In this document: one piece after another, positions 43,363 through 52,196 of the stretch
How the letters are laid out: the number at the start of each line of letters is the position of its first letter
Numbering within the stretch: the first letter of the stretch is position 1
Translations under genes and position numbers: made by a program
Notes under the pieces: model-generated
What the model saw: only the letters and a program-made list of their open reading frames with translations
What the model was told of the DNA's origin: nothing
The model's database searches: none
From: Spirosoma sp. KUDC1026
Lineage (GTDB): Bacteria > Bacteroidota > Bacteroidia > Cytophagales > Spirosomataceae
DNA: 64,000 nt
NCBI RefSeq assembly: GCF_013375035.1
Contig: NZ_CP056032.1
Coordinates: 5,268,001 to 5,332,000 of the forward strand
Direction of reading: 5' to 3'

Positions 43363-44532
43363 ATGGTAAACGAAACCTTATCCCCCACTACGTCCCGCCC
43401 TGCTTTGAATCACCTCCTGCAACTGGATGGTGTGCGTTTCATCGCGGTCGGACTGGTTTTATGTGATCACTGGCTGGCGGGTCGGGTTGATCTGCAACTG
43501 GAACTGGGTGCCCTGGGGGTCACCATCTTTTTTGTCCTGAGTGGGTTTCTGATTACCCGGATTCTATTGTCGAGCAAAGACAAACTCAGCAATCAACCCG
43601 GTGGTGGACTGGGTAAGTACCTCAAAATTTTTTACATCCGTCGGACGGTCCGTATTTTCCCCATTTACTACCTCACGCTGTTCGTCCTCTACGCGCTCAA
43701 CGAACCTCCGGTCCGGAAAACGATTGGCTGGCTGGCACTTTACGCCACCAACATTTACATCGTTTACAACATGACCTGGCTGGGTACCGTCGACCATCTC
43801 TGGTCGCTGGCTGTTGAAGAGCAGTTTTATCTGTTCTTTCCGCTATTGCTGTTTTTTGTGCCCCGGCGTTGGGTGCTCACGACGGCTATGGTTATGATTA
43901 TTGGCGCAGTGGCCTTACGCTACGCTGTCGATCAGGCACATCTGCCCTGGTTTGTCAATTACGTCAGCACCCCCACCTGCCTCGATTCGTTTGGTCTAGG
44001 GGCCATTATGGCCTACTGGTGGCTCTACCAGCGGGAGCAGTTCGAGCGTTTTTTCCGCAACAACCTGGGGCTGATAGCCAGTATTCTGCTGTTGTGGCTG
44101 GTTGTGTATATGATTGACGTACTGCCCGATGCACCCAGTACGATACGGGTCTACGGACATCATAATGTCATGTCCAATGTATGGGAGCGGCTGGCGGGTT
44201 CGCTGGTTGGCTTTTTTCTGATCGGGCGGGCAGTGCTGGGTTTTGGCGGACCAATGAAATGGCTGCTCGAGAACGCGGTCAGCCAATACATGGGGCGGAT
44301 CAGCTACGGGATTTACTTGTTCCATAATTTCGTCTACAACGCTTACCACACTCAGCCAACCCATTTTACGCTACGGGCCTGGCGCCGGATTACGGACGTA
44401 CTGCCGGTTCTGAACAGCACTTATTTTTTCGAGTTCTGTTTTTTTCTATTCCTGACGGTTGCGCTGGCCACAATTTCCTGGTTTGTCATCGAAAAACCGA
44501 TTAATAGTCTGAAAGATCGGTTCACTTATTGA
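43363..44532 (+). CDS. Acyltransferase 3 family protein (OafA/YrhL-like)
   Basis: A 389-residue membrane acyltransferase with about 10 TM segments. The N-terminus LQLDGVRFIAVGLVLCDHW matches the first helix of the family, where a His acts in acyl transfer; SGFLITRIL and VDHLWSLAVEEQFYLFFP are the classic second and middle motifs. Such proteins O-acetylate lipopolysaccharide or capsule sugars, which fits the neighbouring glycan genes. Confidence 0.88.
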   Translation: MVNETLSPTTSRPALNHLLQLDGVRFIAVGLVLCDHWLAGRVDLQLELGALGVTIFFVLSGFLITRILLSSKDKLSNQPGGGLGKYLKIFYIRRTVRIFPIYYLTLFVLYALNEPPVRKTIGWLALYATNIYIVYNMTWLGTVDHLWSLAVEEQFYLFFPLLLFFVPRRWVLTTAMVMIIGAVALRYAVDQAHLPWFVNYVSTPTCLDSFGLGAIMAYWWLYQREQFERFFRNNLGLIASILLLWLVVYMIDVLPDAPSTIRVYGHHNVMSNVWERLAGSLVGFFLIGRAVLGFGGPMKWLLENAVSQYMGRISYGIYLFHNFVYNAYHTQPTHFTLRAWRRITDVLPVLNSTYFFEFCFFLFLTVALATISWFVIEKPINSLKDRFTY

Positions 44533-44627
44533 CACCAGACCCGACAAATCCTAAAATTCAGCTTATTTTCCGTATTCCCGCTGAATAAAGTCCTATTCGG
44601 ATCGACTGCCAGCGATCAACATTTTCC

Positions 44628-44635
44628 TATATTTG
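44628..44635 (+). promoter_or_regulatory. Candidate -7 box of the GT2 gene
   Basis: TATATTTG matches TAnnTTTG exactly about 100 bases before the ATG; no clear TTG partner is seen. Confidence 0.3.
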
Positions 44636-44734
44636 CGCAGTTTGTAATGATGGTAAACTTCGTTGGCTCAATCCTTTTGTCAACGTTTATTAACTCGACG
44701 GCTGAACTGTCGCCAACCTTTTAAAGTACACTGC

Positions 44735-45496
44735 ATGAGCCTCCTGCTGTCAATTGTAATGCCGGCCTATAACGAAGAAGAAGTTATTGAAGCCGTCGTC
44801 AAGCAGTGGACTGATTTGCTGAATCGTCAGTTTCCTACGCAAAATACCCGCCTGATTGTTGTCAACGACGGTTCGCGGGATAATACCGGTGCTATTCTTG
44901 ACCAGATCAAAGAACGCTACCCCAAACTGGTTGTTGTCCATCAGGCCAATGGTGGTCATGGCAACGCCGTTGTTAACGGGTACTGGCAGGCAGTTGCTTT
45001 AGACTCGGAATACGTATTTCAGACGGACAGTGACGATCAGTTCATCACCGATGATTTTATCAAGCTCTGGGAAAAGCGGAACGAGTCGCCGTTTATTCTG
45101 GGCTATCGTGAGGAGCGCTACGACGCCCCTGCCCGATTACTGATTACCCGTATTCTGCGGCTGAGCATTGCGGCCATCTACGGAACGTACATTATGGACA
45201 GTAACATCCCGTTCCGTCTGATCCGTGGTTCGTTCCTGCGCAAGCTGCTGAATCAACTGCCGAAGCCAACGCCGTTTGCGCCGAATATTTTCCTGGCTGT
45301 GATGGCCAAAAAAGCGGGCTTCAGCACGTTCGATATTCCCATCACACATAAGGAGCGACAGACCGGTACCGTGTCGATCCTGAAATGGAAGCTGCTGAAA
45401 GTCTGTATTCAAAGTTTCGGGGAGCTTGCTCAGTTCCGGCTTGACCTGAGCAATAAAGTAAAAGCCCTGAAAAAACCGGAACCCATTGCGGCTTAA
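44735..45496 (+). CDS. GT2 family glycosyltransferase
   Basis: A 253-residue cytosolic GT-A enzyme starting MSLLLSIVMPAYNEEEVIE; the longer frame is rejected as the extension is Arg/Cys-rich and unlike the family. It shows VVNDGSRDNTGAIL and QTDSDDQF, the metal-binding DxD region, and no C-terminal TM pair, so it differs from the fusion gene's GtrB part. It likely adds a sugar to a lipid- or glycan-bound acceptor. Confidence 0.85.
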   Translation: MSLLLSIVMPAYNEEEVIEAVVKQWTDLLNRQFPTQNTRLIVVNDGSRDNTGAILDQIKERYPKLVVVHQANGGHGNAVVNGYWQAVALDSEYVFQTDSDDQFITDDFIKLWEKRNESPFILGYREERYDAPARLLITRILRLSIAAIYGTYIMDSNIPFRLIRGSFLRKLLNQLPKPTPFAPNIFLAVMAKKAGFSTFDIPITHKERQTGTVSILKWKLLKVCIQSFGELAQFRLDLSNKVKALKKPEPIAA

Positions 45497-45573
45497 CGGC
45501 CAGCCAATGCGTCCATTACCAAGCTGTTACGTTTTAACGAAATACAACACAATTGTCTGCTAACGCTCAATCC

Positions 45574-46977
45574 ATGAATTATAAGTATGTTATTATTGGT
45601 TCCGGGCCAACGGGTCTTGGAGCAGCATATCGCCTGAAAGAACTGGGTATTACAGACTTTATCGTTCTGGAAAAAGAAGACCGGATCGGTGGTTTATCGA
45701 AAAGCTTCGTCGATGAAAAAGGATTTACCTGGGACGTAGGCGGTCACGTTCAGTTTTCGCACTACAAGTATTTCGACGACCTGATGCAGAAAGCATTGGG
45801 TGAAGATGGCTGGCTCAGTCATCAGCGGGAGTCCTGGGTTTGGATTGAAAAGCGGTTTGTTCCCTACCCATTCCAGAACAATATCAAATACCTGACGCCG
45901 GAAACTATGTGGAAATGCCTCGAAGGCATTATCCAGAACTATAAGTTCCCGACCAACAAGAAACCCGCTAACTTCAAAGAGTGGATTCTGGCAACGTTCG
46001 GACCGGGTCTGGCCGAAACGTTCATGTTCCCTTACAACTTTAAAGTATGGGCGTATCCTACCGAGGAAATGAACGCGGTCTGGGTTGGTGAGCGGGTAGC
46101 CGTAACCGATCTGAACCGGGTTACAAAAAACATTATCTTTGATCAGGATGACTTCTCCTGGGGGCCCAACAGTACGTTCATGTTCCCGAAACATGGGGGT
46201 ACGGGCGGTATCTGGGAGGCCGTCGGCGATCTGGTTGGCCGGGAGAATATCAAACTGAACACCACTGTCGAGAAAGTTATCGGTCCGGAGAAAAAGATCG
46301 TGCTGGCCAACGGAGAAGAGATTCAGTACGAATACCTGATGAGCACCATACCGCTGGACCTGTTCACCCAGCGTGTAGAAGGCCTTGCGCCTGAAACGGT
46401 GCAAACCGCACAGGGACTGAAACACTCCTCGACCAACGTAGTGGGTATCGGTCTGAAAGGCAAGCCAAAGAAAAGTCTTGAGACGATGTGCTGGATGTAC
46501 TTTCCGGAGTCGAACAGCCCGTACTACCGCGTTACAGTATTCTCGAACTACAGCCCGAACAACGTTCCGGCGGATTCGGCAGACGGCGAGCAGTACTGGT
46601 CGCTGATGACCGAAACCAGCGAATCGACCGCGAAACCCGTTAACCGGGAAACGCTGATCGACGACACGATTCGGGCGCTGCTGGAAGACGAACTGATCGA
46701 ATCGGCCGACGACGTAGTATCTACGTTCCACATGGCATTCGATTATGGCTACCCAACCCCGTCGGTTGAGCGGGACGGAATTTTGAAAGCGGTATTACCT
46801 AAACTGGAGCCGTTTGGTATTTACTCCCGCGGTCGCTTCGGTGCCTGGAAATACGAAGTAAGTAACCAGGATCACTCGCTGATGCAGGGGGTAGAGTGGG
46901 CCAACCGGGTCGCTACCAACGTACCAGAGCTGACGTTGCCTTTCCCCGAAACGGCCAACGCAATGTGGGGGAAATAA
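45574..46977 (+). CDS. glf: UDP-galactopyranose mutase, eukaryotic-type
   Basis: About 467 residues starting MNYKYVIIGSGPTGLGAA, an FAD-binding GxGxxG; a TTG seven codons earlier is the alternative. FAD-contacting phrases EKEDRIGGLSKSF and DVGGHVQFSHY are present, and the C-terminal SRGRFGAWKYEVSNQDHS is very close to that of fungal UGM rather than the shorter bacterial Glf (~370-390 residues). The enzyme converts UDP-galactopyranose to UDP-galactofuranose; a related substrate is possible. It would supply galactofuranose to the nearby glycosyltransferases. Confidence 0.72.
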   Translation: MNYKYVIIGSGPTGLGAAYRLKELGITDFIVLEKEDRIGGLSKSFVDEKGFTWDVGGHVQFSHYKYFDDLMQKALGEDGWLSHQRESWVWIEKRFVPYPFQNNIKYLTPETMWKCLEGIIQNYKFPTNKKPANFKEWILATFGPGLAETFMFPYNFKVWAYPTEEMNAVWVGERVAVTDLNRVTKNIIFDQDDFSWGPNSTFMFPKHGGTGGIWEAVGDLVGRENIKLNTTVEKVIGPEKKIVLANGEEIQYEYLMSTIPLDLFTQRVEGLAPETVQTAQGLKHSSTNVVGIGLKGKPKKSLETMCWMYFPESNSPYYRVTVFSNYSPNNVPADSADGEQYWSLMTETSESTAKPVNRETLIDDTIRALLEDELIESADDVVSTFHMAFDYGYPTPSVERDGILKAVLPKLEPFGIYSRGRFGAWKYEVSNQDHSLMQGVEWANRVATNVPELTLPFPETANAMWGK

Positions 46978-46997
46978 TTGCTTTTTTCAGTAAACTT

Positions 46998-47075
46998 GAA
47001 GCACTGATTTAGTCGATCAGGCAGCTGCGGTGCCCAGTCACCTCACGCCCGCCGGAGCGCCTGAATCAGTGCTTC
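46998..47075 (+). other. Leader hairpin before the 900-aa protein gene
   Basis: GAAGCACTGAT and TCAGGC on the left pair with contiguous GCCTGA and ATCAGTGCTTC on the right, 17 base pairs with an 8-base bulge. It ends 15 bases before the ATG, so the RNA would hold structure next to the start. Confidence 0.45.
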
Positions 47076-47090
47076 TGTGCTTTAGCCCTT

Positions 47091-49793
47091 ATGAACAAAA
47101 AGATCTGGATTGGCCTCGCTGTTGTTGTAGCCCTGGTCGGTGGCTGGCTGGGATACCGGCTTCTGTTCTCCGCCGAACATACCGTCGGATCGCTTGTTCC
47201 CCCAGGCGCGCTACTGGTCATTGCCAGCGACCGGCTGCAGGATACCACGTCGCGGCAGGCACTGCGCACCCAGATCGCCTTACGTCAGATTCCAGTTTTT
47301 GACGAAGCCCGCCAACGGCTCGACCGGTTTCTGTACGCCACGGCTGACACCGCCACCGTTCTAAAGTTTATAACCGGGAAAGACGTTCATTATTCGCTTC
47401 ACACCATTACCCGAAATAATCTTGATTTTATCTTTTACATACCGCTCAACGATGCTGACAAAGCGTTTCTCCAACATCTGACCAACCCCGACCCGCGCCA
47501 GTATCGGGTGTTGAACCATACATTCTCGGGACAGAAAATCCTGGATCTGGTGTCGCGTTCAAGTGATCCCATTGGCTCGTTTATCCTTACAGATACCTAC
47601 CTGATTGGCAGCGCGTCCGGCATTCTGACCGAGAACGTAGCGCGCAACATGAACCGGCTGTTCCCCAGCACGCAGCCTACGCCGTCTTTTGAGACGGGGA
47701 CGGATCTATTAGCGGGGTTGTCGGTACGTCCCGAAGTGCTGGAGTCGCTGTTCGGCAACGTTGGCTCGCTGGTTAAGCTGTTTCTGCCGGAGCAGATGAA
47801 CCTGCTGTTTCGGCGGTCGAGTTCCCAATCCCATCTGATCGGTTACGCTGTCGATGATATTGGCGGTCGTCGTGACGTGGCGGCCCTGTTTGCGGGTCAG
47901 ACCCCCCGGCGAATTCAGGCCGCTAACCTGATTCCGCGCACAACGGCTACGCTCTACCATATCGGTATCAGCGACGCGACCCGATTTGGCCGTTCGCTAA
48001 GCCGCTTACTCGGCTCAGCCTCCAGCGACTTTCTGAAAGAGCGGTTCAGCCAGATTGAACCGGCCACCGCCCCACTCTACAAGTCGCTGGGCCCTGATAT
48101 TATGCTCTGTCGGATGGAATCGCCAACGGGTGGACTCCGGCAAGTCGTAGTGCTTACATCCCAAAACGGAAAACAACTCGTAGCCGCTTACCAGCAGGCT
48201 GCTTTTCTGGCGGGGGCCGGTAGACCCCAGGCTCCGCGCAATTTTCTGGGCCACAAAACACTGTTACTGCAGGTACCCGAGCTACCGGCCTCATTATTCA
48301 GTAATCTTTTCAGCGGTTTTTCGCAAAGCTGGATCACGCAGCACGGCTCATCACTGATTGTGGCTAACAGCGAGGAGACGATGCTGGACTACCTGCAGCA
48401 GATTCAGCGGGGGGCAACCTGGGCCTCCGACGAACGGCAGCTCGATCTGCTGAAAGGCACGCTACGTCCTGCTAACTTCACGGCGTTTGCCCGATTGACC
48501 CGCGCCGAAACAATTATTCCAGCCTCGTGGCCGCTGGGCTGGCAAAACCTGCTCGACCACCCAGATCCAGCACTAGTTAATCTGGAGAACATGGCGTACC
48601 AGGCCAGCTATGGCAACGAAAAAATCCTCTCTACGGTCGTCCTGGGCCGCACAACCCGCCGGGCTAGCCGGGCCCTCCTGAACAAACTTCTGCTCGTCAA
48701 GAAAACCGAACTCGACGCTGCGTTGGCATCAGCCCCCGTGACTACGGGGAGCCTGAGCGAAGGCGCGGCCCAGTTTTATGCCCACACAAACACCAATCAG
48801 TTCTGGCTGGTGACACCAGACGGTGAAAAAACGGGGCAGCAGTCTCTTGATGGCCCTATTCGCAGCAACACGCTGGCGGTTGATTTTCTCAACAATGGTC
48901 GACTTCAGTATTTGTTTATGACCGACCGGACGCTCTACGTTACCGATCCAGGCCAGCCAGACGCCAGACTCCAGCGTATTCCCCTGCCCCGTGGCGTCAA
49001 CCCTACCTACCTGATTCGTCCCCGGGGCAGCCAGCAGCGAAACCTGGCCGCGCTGGTTAGCCATGACGATGGACATATTTACGCGCTGGACCGCCAGAAA
49101 CAGGCTTTCGTCCGCATTATGACCTCGTCGAAGCAAGCGCCTTTGCTGCCGCCTTTCCAGGTTGTGCCCAAACCAACAGGCATGCATATCCTGGCCGCCC
49201 AGGCCGATGGCACGTTGCATTTCTGGCAGGAGAACGGCACAGAACTTCCGCATTTTCCGGTACGTATTGAACGTACCAAACCAGACGAACCTGAGGTTAA
49301 ATTTGCGGGTCCAGCGCTGGTAGCAACCGGTCAAACGGATAACGATATTCATACGATCACGGATGAAGGTCAACTGCTGGCGCTGAAACAAACGGGCATG
49401 ATTGCCAAACGAACCCAGCTTTATCGTCCTGTCCGTAACGGCGTTTTCCAGCTCTTACCTGATCTTGATCAAACTGATTGGTTATTACTGCGTACCACCG
49501 ATACGGAAATTGCCGTTCTGGACCAGCAGGGACGTCGGCGTTTCGAGGTGCGGGCGCTCCTATCGGGTCAAAACGACGTACGCTACCACCGCCTGGGAGC
49601 GGGTATTGAACTGATCAGCGTAAAATCGGGTAATTTTACGAGCCTATACGACCTGAACGGCAAACTGGCCTGTGATCGACCAATTCCGAGCGATTTTCCA
49701 ATTACGCTACAGTTCGATGAGCGCACGAATGAGCTCTTTGCGCTGAGTAGCTCCCGACAGTCAGTTCTATTGTATAGCATCCGGCTCCGGTAA
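47091..49793 (+). CDS. Large membrane-anchored protein, DUF3352-like with propeller-like C-terminus
   Basis: A 900-residue protein with one N-terminal anchor (KIWIGLAVVVALVGGWLGY) and a large outer part. The first ~530 residues have a DUF3352-like alpha/beta pattern (VPPGALLVIASDRLQD, FILTDTYLIGSASG). Residues ~560-900 have repeated short strands with Asp-Gly turns (LFMTDRTLYVTDPGQPD, LAALVSHDDGHIYALDR), suggesting a beta propeller. It is not an enzyme by any motif I see; a structural or ligand-binding envelope role is likely. Confidence 0.6.
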   Translation: MNKKIWIGLAVVVALVGGWLGYRLLFSAEHTVGSLVPPGALLVIASDRLQDTTSRQALRTQIALRQIPVFDEARQRLDRFLYATADTATVLKFITGKDVHYSLHTITRNNLDFIFYIPLNDADKAFLQHLTNPDPRQYRVLNHTFSGQKILDLVSRSSDPIGSFILTDTYLIGSASGILTENVARNMNRLFPSTQPTPSFETGTDLLAGLSVRPEVLESLFGNVGSLVKLFLPEQMNLLFRRSSSQSHLIGYAVDDIGGRRDVAALFAGQTPRRIQAANLIPRTTATLYHIGISDATRFGRSLSRLLGSASSDFLKERFSQIEPATAPLYKSLGPDIMLCRMESPTGGLRQVVVLTSQNGKQLVAAYQQAAFLAGAGRPQAPRNFLGHKTLLLQVPELPASLFSNLFSGFSQSWITQHGSSLIVANSEETMLDYLQQIQRGATWASDERQLDLLKGTLRPANFTAFARLTRAETIIPASWPLGWQNLLDHPDPALVNLENMAYQASYGNEKILSTVVLGRTTRRASRALLNKLLLVKKTELDAALASAPVTTGSLSEGAAQFYAHTNTNQFWLVTPDGEKTGQQSLDGPIRSNTLAVDFLNNGRLQYLFMTDRTLYVTDPGQPDARLQRIPLPRGVNPTYLIRPRGSQQRNLAALVSHDDGHIYALDRQKQAFVRIMTSSKQAPLLPPFQVVPKPTGMHILAAQADGTLHFWQENGTELPHFPVRIERTKPDEPEVKFAGPALVATGQTDNDIHTITDEGQLLALKQTGMIAKRTQLYRPVRNGVFQLLPDLDQTDWLLLRTTDTEIAVLDQQGRRRFEVRALLSGQNDVRYHRLGAGIELISVKSGNFTSLYDLNGKLACDRPIPSDFPITLQFDERTNELFALSSSRQSVLLYSIRLR

Positions 49794-49838
49794 TCACGTT
49801 GTTTGCCGGTCAGTCATAAAAGTCTTTAGTACGTTACC

Positions 49839-50867
49839 ATGCGATTCGTTCGTTACATCGCGCTGGCTGTAGCGCTTATTCTTTGGGGAGGAGGTTTGTC
49901 GACAACTGTTTCCCACTGGCTCTACGATATTGGCGTTGTTGCCGATGACTACAAATACGGCGACCTCTACCGCATGTCGGCGCTTCCTCAGTTCAAGGAA
50001 GAAGCCGTACCTTGTCCGGTTAGTCACCTGTCAAGTGATACGTCAAGCACGCACCTGTACATTATTGGTGATAGTTTTACCGAGCCACAACGCCTGAGTA
50101 AGGATGATTTCCCAGTGAGTCATTACCAGCGCGCGGCCTGGGAACATCCGCAACGTGCTCAATTAAATCCAGCAAAACGGAATGTTCTGCTTATCGAAAC
50201 GGTTGAGCGCCATTTCCGCGAACATTTTACACACCCCGTCAATGAACTGGTTATCCAGTCCGACACGACAAGAATGGCCCCGCCCAAGGTTACTTTATAC
50301 CGGCAGTTGGGACAGGAGTTTCACCGGATCGACGTAGAGGAGCGATTGGAATCGACGTTATTCAGCGGTGCCTGGGCGTTCTGGTTCAAAGAGTTGAAAG
50401 CGCATCTGACATTGGACTGGTTTAACCGCACTACGGGTAACGTGAGTCTCTCCGAAGACAAACAGCACGTCTTCACCAATCTGGATACCGATACGAGTAA
50501 AAAACTCAATTCGTCGTTTGCTCCCCTGTCAGATCAGGAACTCAATACCCTTGTTGACAGCGTCAACGTAACGGCTGCGCGGTACAAACGACTGGGTTTT
50601 GACGCCGTTTATCTATCGATCATTCCCAATAAAGCGAGTATCCTGGAACCGGACCGGGACGCTTATAACCACCTGATCGAGCGCGTGCAACAGCACCCCA
50701 ACTTACAGGTTCCGGTAGTTGATGTCTATAGTTCGTATAAAAGTGCTTCCCAGTCGCCCTACGCACAGGGCGATACGCACTGGAACTGCACCGGACGCGC
50801 TTTATGGCTGGATCGAGTAACAGATCTTTTGCATACACGTCCAGCGGATAAACAGAGAATTTTGTAA
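49839..50867 (+). CDS. AlgJ/AlgX-like SGNH hydrolase-type protein
   Basis: A 342-residue protein with an N-terminal signal or anchor (RYIALAVALILWGGG). The SGNH block-I motif is LYIIGDSFTEP (D78-S79), and the C-terminal GDTHWNCTGRALW supplies the paired Asp and His, the layout of AlgJ/AlgX polysaccharide O-acetyltransferases. It probably acetylates or deacetylates an exported glycan. It follows the 900-residue gene by 45 bases. Confidence 0.65.
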   Translation: MRFVRYIALAVALILWGGGLSTTVSHWLYDIGVVADDYKYGDLYRMSALPQFKEEAVPCPVSHLSSDTSSTHLYIIGDSFTEPQRLSKDDFPVSHYQRAAWEHPQRAQLNPAKRNVLLIETVERHFREHFTHPVNELVIQSDTTRMAPPKVTLYRQLGQEFHRIDVEERLESTLFSGAWAFWFKELKAHLTLDWFNRTTGNVSLSEDKQHVFTNLDTDTSKKLNSSFAPLSDQELNTLVDSVNVTAARYKRLGFDAVYLSIIPNKASILEPDRDAYNHLIERVQQHPNLQVPVVDVYSSYKSASQSPYAQGDTHWNCTGRALWLDRVTDLLHTRPADKQRIL

Positions 50868-50958
50868 GGGGTATAGGGAGACGTAGCAGTAGTCTGTTAT
50901 GATTTTGCTGCTTTACGATGACTGTTGCCTTACGTTGTGTTAGTAACAGAAATCAGCT

Positions 50959-51072
50959 ATGTTCCCGTTTCTACAAAATCTCTTTATCATTCTGTCTGTT
51001 TTATCGTATCTGGTGGGTTTGACTATAGGCGTACTGGTCATTCTGGCGCTGCTCAAGTATTTGCGGAATTAA
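50959..51072 (+). CDS. Single-pass membrane microprotein (37 aa)
   Basis: MFPFLQNLFIILSVLSYLVG followed by LTIGVLVILALLKYLRN: almost wholly hydrophobic with a short basic end. The coding frame is clean and ends 56 bases before a terminator. Such microproteins are easily missed. No homologue is recognised. Confidence 0.45.
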   Translation: MFPFLQNLFIILSVLSYLVGLTIGVLVILALLKYLRN

Positions 51073-51127
51073 TTTTCGTCAGACAGACGGCCAGTACCTG
51101 CCCGGTAAAACTCGACCTGTCAAACAT

Positions 51128-51189
51128 AAAAGGGTAGGATTTCATCAGTTTTGCCAAACGGCTCACCTAACGAAAATCCTACCCTTTTT
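51128..51189. terminator. Bidirectional terminator before bshB1
   Basis: AAAAGGGTAGGATTT and AAAATCCTACCCTTTTT form a 15-bp stem with a ~30-base loop and T/A runs on both sides, between convergent genes. Confidence 0.7.
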
Positions 51190-51223
51190 ATAAATTCAAG
51201 AGTTGACTTTGCCTTTCTCGTAC

Positions 51224-51943
51224 CTAAACCAGCTCAAATAAATTCGTTACGCCCAGCATCCGTTTGCTGATGAAGCCTTCGCCAAACTCAGCCCCGATCA
51301 TGTGGCCGTGTTCGCGGGTGCGGGCTTCCAGGAACTTCATAAACGGCTCACCCGAAATGTAACTTTGGGGCTCTGTGCTGTCCGGGTTGAAGAACTGACT
51401 TTTGTAAGCTTTAATGGCCGCCAGTTTTTGTTCCCAGTACGGGGAAATGTCAACAACAAAATCCGGCTTCAGGGCGCGGTCCTGGATGAAATGGTAGATG
51501 TAAATCGGGCGATGCGCTTCCTGCGGCTGGCCGTTTTCGTCTGCCGTTTTAATCTGCCGCAACCCCGCATAAAAGCAGGCTTCCGTTACCAATTGGGCCG
51601 CCCGACCATGATCCGGGTGCCGGTCGTCGGGCGTATTGGTCAGTATAATTTTAGGCTGATACTTCCGAATCATTGGAATGAGCGCCTTCTGATGCTCCTC
51701 ATCATTGCGAAAGAATCCATCCCGGAAACCCATGTTCTCGCGGGCTGATAACTGCATGATTCGTGCCCCTTCGGCCGCTTCCTGCAGACGGATTTCGGGC
51801 GTACCACGGGTACCCAGTTCACCCTGGGTAAGGTCGATAGCGGCAACCGTTTTTCCCTGAGAAATAAGCGAAAAAATCGTCCCCGCGCTTGTCATCTCAA
51901 TATCGTCGGGGTGGGCACCAATGGCCAGTACGTCAACAGTCAT
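51224..51943 (-). CDS. bshB1: Bacillithiol biosynthesis deacetylase BshB1
   Basis: Removes the acetyl group from GlcNAc-malate in bacillithiol synthesis. A 239-residue LmbE/PIG-L fold with the zinc motif AHPDD near the N-terminus, the second ligand region DRHPDHGRAA, and the full-length C-terminus. The enzyme is typical of Bacteroidota that use bacillithiol as their low-molecular-weight thiol. It is a lone gene here; bshA and bshC are not in the window. Confidence 0.9.
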   Translation of the reverse strand: MTVDVLAIGAHPDDIEMTSAGTIFSLISQGKTVAAIDLTQGELGTRGTPEIRLQEAAEGARIMQLSARENMGFRDGFFRNDEEHQKALIPMIRKYQPKIILTNTPDDRHPDHGRAAQLVTEACFYAGLRQIKTADENGQPQEAHRPIYIYHFIQDRALKPDFVVDISPYWEQKLAAIKAYKSQFFNPDSTEPQSYISGEPFMKFLEARTREHGHMIGAEFGEGFISKRMLGVTNLFELV

Positions 51944-52196
51944 GTAGGGTAATAGAGGCTGTTTTCAAACACCCCTCCCGATTTTACGCGAAAGCGGAGC
52001 CGAAAGTTTCGCTTTATCCCTCAAATCCGCTCAATTCAAACAAGAAAGTGCTGGTTCAATTACACACTCTGGCTGACTTTCCGCTCTAAAACACGTCAAA
52101 TTAGGCTGAAAGTGGTATTTTGCAGCCGTTCTGCCCATAAACTCACGTTCATCTAACTCCACTTTTTTGCAGCACATCTAACGTATCCTCCCAGCA

